Source of the DNA: Streptomyces oryzae
GTDB lineage: Bacteria > Actinomycetota > Actinomycetes > Streptomycetales > Streptomycetaceae
DNA length: 42,872 bases
Assembly (NCBI RefSeq): GCF_017676365.1
Contig: NZ_JADKMA010000038.1
Location: 1-42,872 of the forward strand
Direction of reading: 5' to 3'
Part shown: in pieces, positions 26,081-34,696 of the stretch
How positions within the stretch are numbered: position 1 is the stretch's first letter
How the letters are laid out: every line of letters begins with the position of its first letter
Notes under the pieces: generated by a model
Seen by the model: the letters and a program-made list of their open reading frames with translations, nothing else
The model's database searches: none
What the model was told of the DNA's origin: nothing
Program-made: the position numbers and the translations under genes

Positions 26081-26277
26081 CTGTGTGACGAGATATGCGG
26101 TCGGGGGCACAGGCGCTGTGCGGCATGACGCTTTGCTTTTTGCCACCGAGGCCGCTGGCGTCCGACACTGGTCGCGATTCGGTGGATGGACAGAAGTGAC
26201 TACCAATTCTCTTGGTTCGGTCAGGGCAGAGCTACACCGGAATCACCCTCACCCAGGGCTTAGCCTCGATCTTGCAT

Positions 26278-26307
26278 GAGGGTCCGTCAGCTTGCTGACG
26301 GACCCTC
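26278..26307 (+). terminator. perfect hairpin at the left IS end
   Basis: GAGGGTCCGTCAGC (26278-26291) pairs perfectly with GCTGACGGACCCTC (26294-26307) around TT. It overlaps the inner part of the left inverted repeat and could block transcription entering or leaving the element. Confidence 0.65.
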
Positions 26308-26433
26308 TCTGCTCGTTTGGAGCGGGGATTTCTGCTTGTGGGCATGTTGGTGGCCCGGTTGTCGCGCCGGGTGGGCGCCGGGTTCCACGGCTCCGGGGTG
26401 TGCTTGCTGCTCGTAGGAGCGGGACGCTGCTGG

Positions 26434-27816
26434 TCAGCCGGGGTTCGGCAGGGCGTCGAGGCGGGTGAGGGCGCTGGTGATCACGTCGGTCCAGGGCCAG
26501 TGCTTTGCCAGGCGGAGGATGCGGCGGCGTCCGCTTGTGACGAGCTGGGCGGCGGCGGAGAACAGCCGCAGTCGCAGACGGCGGGGCTCCCATAGGCGGG
26601 CAGCTCCGGTGAGAGCGAGCATCGGCATCCAGGCCAGCAGGTCCAGGGCGATCTGGACGATCTCCAGCCAGATCTGGTTCTGCGCTGTGTCATACAGGGG
26701 CAGGTTGCGCAGGCCGGTGGAGCGGGCGGCGCGGATGCGGTCCTCGGCGCGGGCCCGCTGGCGGTGACGCAGTTCCAGTTCGGCGATCGGGGCGTGCTTG
26801 GTGTTGGTGGCGAAGCAGGTCAGCCGCATCCCGTCGACGTCGGTGAAGCGCAGCTGGGCGCCCGGATGGGGGCGTTCCTTGCGGACGATCAGTCGTATGC
26901 CCTTCGGCCAGCCGGTCAGGCAGTCGCTCTCGGTGTCGATCTCGGCGACCCAGGCGCCGTCGCGGATCTCGCCGTCCTGCTCGACCGCTGGTGTCCATGC
27001 CGACGCCGGTATCTTCAAAGCGGCCTGGTGGATGGCGTCGGTGATCGTCATCCCGACCGAGTAGGACAGCCATCGTCCGCGGGCTGCGAGCCAGGCCACG
27101 AACTCATGGGTGCCTCCGCCGGAGTCGCAGCGGATCAGCGTGTGCCGTCCGCGCCGGTACTTCTTCGGCAGCTGGGCCAGGGCCAGTCTCGCGGCCTCGA
27201 TGTGATCGGCGGCGGTGTTGGAGCCTGCATTCCCTGGCCGCAGCAGCCCCGCCACCGGTTTTCCGGTCCCACCGCGGCCATGGTCGACAAAGCCCATCAG
27301 CGGGTGGTGCCCGAACGTCTTCTTCCAGGTCGCGGCGGCGTCCTGCTTCTCGGAGTGCGCGATCACAAGGACACCGTCGATGTCCACGATCACCTGCCCG
27401 CCCGCGTCCGGCGCCGCATCCCCGGCCAACCGCCATACGTGTTCGCGTACTTCAGCACGTGCGGTGCGCAGCGCGGCCAGGACCCGCTGCCCGCCCGACG
27501 CCAGCTTGCTGATCAGCCGGGAGACCGTCGGGTCGGAAGCTACCGGACCGAACAGGGCCGGCTCGGCCCGCAGCAGGCCGACGTCGGCCAGGCAGTCCCC
27601 GCCCAGTGCCACCGCGAGCGCGACATCCATCAGGATCTTGCCCGGATCGTGCACCGCACGTGGCTTGCGCCAAGGCGCCAACGCCGCCGATATCGCGCTG
27701 TCCAGCCCAGTCTTTCGGACCGTCTTCGCCAACAGCACCGCCCCGGCCTGCGAGACCATTCCACGACCGTTGCCCTCAACACGCACTCGCGGGTACGACC
27801 CGCTACGCTTCTTCAC
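26434..27816 (-). CDS. IS1380-family transposase (DDE)
   Basis: A 460-aa DDE transposase. The first catalytic Asp lies in VIVDIDGVLVIAHSEK, followed by the typical FGHHPLMGFVDHG. The second is in IRCDSGGGTHEF. GMRLTCFATNTKH and the C-terminal LPLYDTAQNQIWLEIVQIALDLL complete the IS1380 pattern (related to DDE_Tnp_1). I start it at GTG 27816, preceded by GGAGG at about 9 bp. The frame is open further upstream, but those residues run through the right inverted repeat. The frame is intact, with no internal stop or frameshift, so the enzyme may be active. It serves the enclosing insertion sequence. Confidence 0.88.
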   Translation of the reverse strand: MKKRSGSYPRVRVEGNGRGMVSQAGAVLLAKTVRKTGLDSAISAALAPWRKPRAVHDPGKILMDVALAVALGGDCLADVGLLRAEPALFGPVASDPTVSRLISKLASGGQRVLAALRTARAEVREHVWRLAGDAAPDAGGQVIVDIDGVLVIAHSEKQDAAATWKKTFGHHPLMGFVDHGRGGTGKPVAGLLRPGNAGSNTAADHIEAARLALAQLPKKYRRGRHTLIRCDSGGGTHEFVAWLAARGRWLSYSVGMTITDAIHQAALKIPASAWTPAVEQDGEIRDGAWVAEIDTESDCLTGWPKGIRLIVRKERPHPGAQLRFTDVDGMRLTCFATNTKHAPIAELELRHRQRARAEDRIRAARSTGLRNLPLYDTAQNQIWLEIVQIALDLLAWMPMLALTGAARLWEPRRLRLRLFSAAAQLVTSGRRRILRLAKHWPWTDVITSALTRLDALPNPG

Positions 27817-27980
27817 CTGGAAGTGCCTCCGGCGGATGCGGGAACAAGGACCTCGACAATCCTCATTCTCGCTGGTCAGAGGCACTTTCGGCTTAAGTGA
27901 CCAGCAGTCGGACACTCCGCTTGTGAAACGCGAGATCAATCACTACCAGCGCTGCAGCGCGAGCAAGCTGCTCGCCGACT

Positions 27981-28358
27981 TCAGACAGGTCTTCCACGCT
28001 CCGCATCGAGCGCGCCGCGCAGTTCCACTGCGCGTTCGGCAAGCCAGTCGAGGTAAGGCTCAGGTGTGACCGACGCCGGGGCACCGAACCACAGATCGGC
28101 GCTGCGCTCCAGCGTGCGGGCGGCCCACTCGGGTTTGCCGACCACGACCCTCTCCACACAGTCGACGACATCCGAAGCCCACCAGGCGGCGTTCCTGGCT
28201 CTGATCCTGAAGACTTCCAGGGCTTCATCGTCGGGAGTGGTGCGCCACAAGTCATCACAGAGCTCCGCGAAGAACAGGTCAGGGTTCTCCTCGCGCCACT
28301 GATGATCTTGTTCGATCAGGTGGAGAATCCGCCAGCCCCGTTCATTGTTCTCACTCAT
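27981..28358 (-). CDS. 125-aa acidic protein, passenger between two IS1380 ends, function unknown
   Basis: A 125-aa acidic, Trp-rich protein beginning MSENNERGWRILHLIEQDHQ and containing WWASDVVDCVERVVVGKPEW and an acidic AERAVELRGALDAERG tail. GGGGG precedes the ATG by about 5 bp. It is soluble and helical by composition, with no catalytic motif visible. Size and acidity resemble immunity proteins of polymorphic toxins, but no toxin gene is nearby, so this is only a suggestion. It is captured between a complete IS1380 copy and a truncated one, which share outer target duplications. A second frame near its 3' end also reads sensibly for about 35 residues, so a frameshifted longer ancestor is possible. 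Confidence 0.65.
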   Translation of the reverse strand: MSENNERGWRILHLIEQDHQWREENPDLFFAELCDDLWRTTPDDEALEVFRIRARNAAWWASDVVDCVERVVVGKPEWAARTLERSADLWFGAPASVTPEPYLDWLAERAVELRGALDAERGRPV

Positions 28359-28454
28359 GCAGTCCCCCGTCGGTCCTGTTCCTGATGGTCATGACGCCAC
28401 GGCAGACGGGAGAATACGCGCCGACTCGATCAAGACAGAGCTCAGTCCTTCGCG

Positions 28455-28511
28455 CCGGCCCACGACTGCCATCCTCAACACGAACACGTGGTAGGGCGCG
28501 GGCTTCTTCAC
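28455..28511 (-). pseudogene. truncated IS1380 transposase start
   Basis: From GTG 28511 the sequence reads VKKPAP, then after a frameshift LPRVRVEDGSRG. This parallels the intact transposase N terminus VKKRSG followed by YPRVRVEGNGRG. The nucleotide match continues upstream toward the outer right end at 28633. Everything after roughly twenty codons is missing and is replaced by the passenger gene region. It is the remains of a second IS1380-family copy in the same orientation. Confidence 0.7.
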
Positions 28512-28637
28512 CCGGGAAGTGCTTCCCTCGTCGCAGCCAACAGGACTCTCGACAGGCCTCATCGTTGCAGGTCAAGAGTTCTGCCCGCGTGTACGATCAA
28601 GCCTTGGGCAGCCCGCCTCGTGAAAGCGCGAGGTTAG

Positions 28638-28692
28638 GTCCGGCCGTGGTGTGGGGGCCTGGACGTGGTGGCGCACGGCATGACGGCCGGAC
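28638..28692. repeat. 10-bp inverted repeat just outside the composite element
   Basis: GTCCGGCCGT (28638-28647) and ACGGCCGGAC (28683-28692) are perfect inverted copies 35 bp apart, beginning directly after the right TTAG. No gene is evident from here to the isocitrate dehydrogenase terminator. Confidence 0.4.
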
Positions 28693-28812
28693 AGGTGGTG
28701 TCAGGCCGAGGCCGCAACTGGTTTTCAGGAGCCAGCCCGAACAGTGCTGCGGTTGCTCGGGGGCGTCGGCGCTGCCAGATGGCTCCCTACTGAACCTGGT
28801 CAGCGAACGACG

Positions 28813-28852
28813 GGAGGGCCCGGAAGCGGTGACCGCCGCTCCCGGGCCCTCC
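28813..28852 (-). terminator. terminator of isocitrate dehydrogenase gene
   Basis: GGAGGGCCCGG (28813-28823) pairs with CCGGGCCCTCC (28842-28852). After one mismatch, AGCGG pairs with CCGCT. It lies 15 bp past the stop of the minus-strand gene. Confidence 0.8.
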
Positions 28853-28867
28853 TACCGGTGAAAGCTG

Positions 28868-31105
<2,238 letters not shown>

Positions 31106-31115
31106 CTACATCGTC

Positions 31116-31131
31116 TCGATATCAAGATATC
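31116..31131 (-). promoter_or_regulatory. palindromic element upstream of isocitrate dehydrogenase
   Basis: GATATCAAGATATC (31118-31131) repeats the self-complementary GATATC. The wider frame TCTCGATATCAAGA (31114-31127) is a near-perfect dyad centred on the first GATATC. It lies about 30-45 bp upstream of the GTG start, where an operator or promoter element is expected. The binding protein is unknown. Confidence 0.45.
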
Positions 31132-31208
31132 CCGTGGGGTGGCGCCGGAGTAAAGCGGCCCGCGCTCGGGTGCAGCGCGCAGCCTTGGGCCCATCCCGGC
31201 CGTCCCGG

Positions 31209-31448
31209 CTACCGGCCCTCGCTCTCGTGCCGCCTCAGCACGCTGACCACTCGCCACAGGAGCACTGCGACGGCAGCGCCGATGGAGACCCGGCCGATGA
31301 TCTCCTCGGCCACACCCTCGAGACCCAGCAGCCACAGTGGGCTCGCCAGGACAAGTCCAGTCACACCGGCCAACACCACCGCCGTCACCACGGCGTAGCC
31401 GATCTCGACTGTGACCGCGTCCCGCTCGGCTTGACTGCGTTTCGCCAT
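31209..31448 (-). CDS. small membrane protein, DUF6332-like
   Basis: A 79-aa protein starting MAKRSQAERDAVTVEIGYAV, with two hydrophobic helices (VVTAVVLAGVTGLVLASPLW and IGRVSIGAAVAVLLWRVVSV) and a charged tail RRHESEGR. The QAERDAVTVEIGYA motif is what I associate with the small Streptomyces DUF6332 membrane proteins. The start at 31448 is preferred because the upstream frame is Gly/Arg-rich and a GGGGACGGGGACC purine stretch lies just before this ATG. The function is unknown. It lies upstream of, and in the same direction as, the isocitrate dehydrogenase gene, 121 bp away, but carries no obvious link to it. Confidence 0.7.
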   Translation of the reverse strand: MAKRSQAERDAVTVEIGYAVVTAVVLAGVTGLVLASPLWLLGLEGVAEEIIGRVSIGAAVAVLLWRVVSVLRRHESEGR

Positions 31449-31717
31449 GGTCCCCGTCCCCCTGTTCCCCTCGCTTCCGGTTGCCACCGTCCCGTTCCCC
31501 TCGCCACCGCCCCGGGCTGGACCGTGCCCGGACCGCGGCCGGAGCAGTGACGTCAATACCCCGCGCCAGCCTACGGATCGGTCTCGGATTCAGGGCGGGC
31601 TACTGCCGTCGCGGTAACGCGCGGATCGTCCTCGCGAGGGATGGCCCGTATACCCCCTACCCGTACCGTGGGCGGCATTCGGCGACGAACGGCAGGGTGC
31701 GGTGAAGGGAGAGCGGG

Positions 31718-32443
31718 ATGCTGTTGATCGAAGTGTTCGCGCCCAGGGGTGTGCTGAGCGAGGGCGAGCGGGAGGCGCTCGGGCGGCGGCTCATCGACGC
31801 GCTCATGGTGGAGGACGACAGTCACGCCATCGAGGTCATCGATGCGCAGCGCGCGATCACGCAGGTGCTCGTGCACGAGCCCGCGGCCTGGGTTCTCGGC
31901 GCACGGCCGACGGCGGGCCGGGCGGGCCGGGCGGACCCGGCGGATCCGCCGCGCTATCTGGTACGGGTCACCGTTCCGGCGTCGTGGCGCAAGGAGGTGA
32001 GCACGCACATGGTGCGGATCATCACCGATGTGCTGGCCGAGACGGAACGCTCGGCGGGGCGCGACCCGGAGCGAGTGCGCCGTGAACCGCACGCCGTGAT
32101 CCTGGTGGACGGCATCTCGGAGGGGAGCGTCGGCATCCACGGCAGGGCGATGAGCAGCCTGGATCTCACGGAGCTCGTCTCCCGGGAGTACCGGGACGCA
32201 ACTGCGGGGCGCCCGGCGCCGAGCCCCTCACCTCACACACTGATCGACCCGGTCTGCGGGATGAGTGTGGAGCTGGAGGACTCCACACTCACCCTCGTAC
32301 ACGAAGGGGTGATGTACGGCTTCTGCCACGGCCTGTGCCGGCGGGCGTTCGCGGACGAGCACGGACTCCCGCTCGGCAGACCGCAACCGGACGAGGCGGC
32401 CGGCACCCGAAATCAGACCGCCGAAGACGGAGCCGAGAACTAA
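31718..32443 (+). CDS. tautomerase-like protein with C-terminal YHS domain
   Basis: A 241-aa protein. The first 140 residues look like two tautomerase-type beta-alpha-beta units (LLIEVFAPRGVLSEGEREAL; YLVRVTVPASWRKEVSTHMV), without the canonical N-terminal Pro because position 2 is Leu. After a Pro/Ser linker, residues about 180-220 form a YHS domain (DPVCGMSVELEDSTL, then YGFCHGLCRRAFADEHG). The Cys in DPVCGM and the CHGLC pair suggest metal binding, as in copper-handling YHS proteins. AAGGGAGAGCGGG precedes the ATG. The last four bases overlap the convergent GAPDH gene. Its substrate and the reason for the fusion are unknown. Confidence 0.75.
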   Translation: MLLIEVFAPRGVLSEGEREALGRRLIDALMVEDDSHAIEVIDAQRAITQVLVHEPAAWVLGARPTAGRAGRADPADPPRYLVRVTVPASWRKEVSTHMVRIITDVLAETERSAGRDPERVRREPHAVILVDGISEGSVGIHGRAMSSLDLTELVSREYRDATAGRPAPSPSPHTLIDPVCGMSVELEDSTLTLVHEGVMYGFCHGLCRRAFADEHGLPLGRPQPDEAAGTRNQTAEDGAEN

Positions 32444-33945
32444 TCCGAGATCGAAGCCGAGGCCGAAGCCGAATCCGGTGCCGGTGCTGAGGCCGACTCC
32501 GGTGCCGGGTAGGTCGGGTGCTCCGTTCCGGACACGTACTGGACGACGCGGATGACCTGGCAGGAGTAGCCGAACTCGTTGTCGTACCAGAGGTAGAGAA
32601 TCGCGTTGTCGCCGTCCACCTTGGTGGCGCCGGCGTCCACGATCGAGGCGTGGCGCGAGCCGATGAAGTCGTTGGAGACCGCGTCGGGGGCGGTGATGAA
32701 GTCGATCTGGCGCTTGAGCGGCGAGGTCAGGGAGACGTCGCGGAGGTAGTCGAGCACCTCCTCGCGGCTGGTCTCGCGGGCCAGCTGCAGATTGAGGATG
32801 GCGATCGAGACGTCCGGCACCGGAACGCGGATCGAGCTGCCGGTGATCTTCGCCTTCAGGTCCGGCAGCGCCTTGGCGACGGCGGAGGCGGCACCGGTCT
32901 CGGTGATCACCATGTTCAGCGGCGCCGAGCGGCCACGCCGGTCCGACTTGTGGTAATTGTCCAGCAGGTTCTGGTCGTTGGTGAACGAGTGGACGGTCTC
33001 CACGTGACCGCGCAGCACCCCGTACTCGTCCGCCATCGCCTTCAGCGGCGGCACGATCGCGTTGGTGGTGCAGGAGGCGCAGGAGATGATCTGCTCGTCC
33101 GGCTTGATCATGTCGTGGTTGACCCCGTGCACCACGTTCGGCACATCGCCCTTGCCCGGCGCAGTCAGAATCACCTTGTCGACACCGGGGCGCAGGTGCT
33201 TGGAGAGCCCCTCGCGGTCCCGCCACCTGCCGGTGTTGTCGATGAGGATGGCGTCCTCGATGCCGTACGCGGTGTAATCCACCGACGTCGGATCGTCGGA
33301 GTAGATCACCTTGATCTCGTTGCCGTTGGCGACGATGGTGCTGTTCGCCTCGTCGACGGTGATGGTGCCCTGGAACTGGCCATGGATCGAGTCGCGGCGC
33401 AGCAGCGAGGCCCGCTTGACGAGGTCCTGCCCGGCCTCGCCCGCACCCTTGCGTACGACGATGGCGCGCAGCCGCAGCCCGTTGCCGGAGCCGGCCTTCT
33501 CGATGAGCAGCCGGGCCAGCAGGCGACCGATCCGGCCGAACCCGTAGAGCACGACGTCCCGCGACGCGCGGCGCTCACTCTTGTCGGGCCCGGTGGCCCC
33601 GGCGACGGCCCGCGCGGTGAACTCCTCCACCGACAGCCCGCGGTCGTCGCCCTTGTACGTCGCGGCGAGCATCCCGATGTCGATCTGGGAGGGGCCGAGG
33701 TCGAGCGCGGTGAGGGCCTGGAGGAACGGCAGCGTCTCGGTCACCGACAGTTCGGCGCCGGCTATCTGCCGGGCGAACCGGTGGGCCTTGAGGATGCTGA
33801 TCACCGACTTGTTCACCAAGGAGCGGCTGTGCAGCAGGACGGTCACGTCCCGCTCGCGGTGCAGCTTCCCGATGATCGGGATCATCGACTCCGCGATCTC
33901 CTCGCGGTGCTTCCAGTTGGTGAACACGTCGTCGTTGACAGTCAC
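32440..33945 (-). CDS. gap: glyceraldehyde-3-phosphate dehydrogenase, long form
   Basis: A 501-aa glyceraldehyde-3-phosphate dehydrogenase with an additional N-terminal region of about 125 residues before the Rossmann fold (DVVLYGFGRIGRLLARLL). The catalytic Cys is in SCASCTTNAIVPP, and the substrate-binding GRGRSAPLNMVITETGA... region aligns with the family. This long form occurs in actinobacteria alongside the normal gap and is usually NAD(P)-dependent. The C terminus ends in an unusual Ser/Ala/Pro tail (APAPDSASASASISD) encoded by short tandem repeats at 32450-32510. The start is GTG 33945 with only a weak purine stretch before it. Confidence 0.92.
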   Translation of the reverse strand: MTVNDDVFTNWKHREEIAESMIPIIGKLHRERDVTVLLHSRSLVNKSVISILKAHRFARQIAGAELSVTETLPFLQALTALDLGPSQIDIGMLAATYKGDDRGLSVEEFTARAVAGATGPDKSERRASRDVVLYGFGRIGRLLARLLIEKAGSGNGLRLRAIVVRKGAGEAGQDLVKRASLLRRDSIHGQFQGTITVDEANSTIVANGNEIKVIYSDDPTSVDYTAYGIEDAILIDNTGRWRDREGLSKHLRPGVDKVILTAPGKGDVPNVVHGVNHDMIKPDEQIISCASCTTNAIVPPLKAMADEYGVLRGHVETVHSFTNDQNLLDNYHKSDRRGRSAPLNMVITETGAASAVAKALPDLKAKITGSSIRVPVPDVSIAILNLQLARETSREEVLDYLRDVSLTSPLKRQIDFITAPDAVSNDFIGSRHASIVDAGATKVDGDNAILYLWYDNEFGYSCQVIRVVQYVSGTEHPTYPAPESASAPAPDSASASASISD

Positions 33946-33983
33946 AGATTTATCTTTCGAGCTAGGCGGTGCTCATATGCTAA

Positions 33984-34013
33984 CCCCTGGGCGGGGCAGC
34001 CTTTGCCCAGGGG
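33984..34013. other. hairpin upstream of the GAPDH gene
   Basis: CCCCTGGGC (33984-33992) pairs with GCCCAGGGG (34005-34013), 12-nt loop, about 40 bp upstream of the gap start, in the promoter region. It could be an operator dyad or a terminator for incoming transcription. Confidence 0.45.
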
Positions 34014-34173
34014 CTTGCGCGGAGTCGCCAAGCTGCGGCTGGCTTCGGGAACCTCCAGAGCCTCGGAGCCGGTGACCGAGCAAGCCCACTGTGCCGTCGC
34101 TATCAAATCGCCAGAAGGCCTGCGAAGCTGACCGCGGTGACGGCGAGGAGCGAGAGCAGCGCGGTAGCGGCGG

Positions 34174-34236
34174 AGGCCGCGGCCGTCATGCGCCCGTCGA
34201 AGACCTTCAACGAGGCGCTGGCTTCACTGAGCTGAC
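34174..34236 (+). pseudogene. inverted 63-bp copy of the isocitrate dehydrogenase 3' end
   Basis: The segment translates as [19 protein letters not shown] and stop, identical to the C terminus of the isocitrate dehydrogenase encoded at 28868-31087. It matches 28867-28929 (reverse strand) at 62 of 63 bases, the single change being a silent third-position G to A. Nothing upstream of 34174 resembles the gene, and no long frame leads into it. It is followed 16 bp later by its own terminator, different in sequence from that of the intact gene. It looks like an attachment-site-type duplication or an inversion breakpoint. Confidence 0.85.
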
Positions 34237-34251
34237 CCGACTCTCGCTTGC

Positions 34252-34295
34252 TGAGGGGCTCCGGGGACGGTGGTGACCGTCCCCGGAGCCCCTCA
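34252..34295 (+). terminator. strong terminator after the isocitrate dehydrogenase remnant
   Basis: A perfect 20-bp stem, arms 34252-34271 and 34276-34295, loop GGTG. It follows the 63-bp gene-end copy just as a normal gene terminator would, implying that the remnant once ended a full-length gene. Confidence 0.85.
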
Positions 34296-34346
34296 TGGTG
34301 TTCGGCCGTCCTTCCCGCGGTGCCCCTCAGCGTGGAGCAGTGACTG

Positions 34347-34595
34347 TCAGATGGATATGTGACGGGGCAGGTCGGCGGGGCCCGCTCCCGGCGGGGAACT
34401 GAGGCTGGAGGGGATGCAGACTGCCTGCTCTGCTATGCCGTACCGGCCGGACTCGGTCACGTGGAGGGCGGCATCGACAACAAAGGCGATGGGCGACTCG
34501 GAATTGAATCCGAGTTTCGAGTCAGCGGCAGGGTTTTCGGTGGTTCCGGCCCCCGAGATGACAAAAACCGGCGGAGGTGGCGGCGGTGCGAACAT
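34347..34595 (-). CDS. 82-aa hypothetical protein downstream of the SARP regulator
   Basis: An 82-aa frame on the same strand as the large regulator, 101 bp downstream of it. It begins MFAPPPPPPVFVISG, continues with KLGFNSESPIAFVVDAALHV and YGIAEQAVCIPSSLSS, and ends PADLPRHISI. Codon third positions are mostly G or C, which supports coding. The Shine-Dalgarno is weak. There is one cysteine and no clear signal peptide. AfsR-type regulators are often followed by a small gene (afsS), but this sequence lacks the AfsS repeat pattern. Function unknown; possibly a regulated small product or a peptide precursor. Confidence 0.5.
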   Translation of the reverse strand: MFAPPPPPPVFVISGAGTTENPAADSKLGFNSESPIAFVVDAALHVTESGRYGIAEQAVCIPSSLSSPPGAGPADLPRHISI

Positions 34596-34696
34596 GCGCG
34601 TAAGGCTTTCTTGTTCAATGGGTTCGGTCTCGACGCGGTGTGCGCGAGGGCATGAACATTAAAGCCTACGACGAGGCGTGATCAACTCGGGAATCG

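Larger units (their letters stand above)
26264..27935 (-). mobile_element. IS1380-family insertion sequence, complete copy
   Basis: It runs from the left inverted repeat at 26264 to an inner right end near 27935. Read inward, that end is TCTCGCGTTTCACAAGCGG, related to the left end if one gap is allowed. Its length of about 1.67 kb fits IS1380 elements. The immediate flanks of this inner pair (TTAG and TCAA) are not duplicates, so this copy alone did not make the current target duplication. Confidence 0.7.
26260..28637. mobile_element. composite IS1380-family unit flanked by TTAG duplication
   Basis: The outer left end CCTCGATCTTGCATGAGG (26264-26281) and the outer right end, read inward as CCTCGCGCTTTCACGAGG (28616-28633 reversed), match at 14 of 18. 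Each is flanked immediately outside by TTAG (26260-26263 and 28634-28637), a 4-bp target duplication of the size IS1380-family elements generate. Inside are a full transposase gene, an inner right end, a 125-aa passenger gene, and a truncated second copy of the transposase start plus right end. The arrangement is one complete IS and one partial IS in the same orientation around a gene. Confidence 0.65.

Noticed and set aside
26260..27939. Simple single IS1380 insertion with its own target duplication at the inner right end
   Set aside because: The base after the inner right end begins TCAA, not TTAG; only the outer right end restores the duplication.
34347..34595. afsS homologue downstream of the AfsR-like gene
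   Set aside because: Position fits, but the sequence lacks the repeated T/SxxAExxA-type pattern of AfsS.
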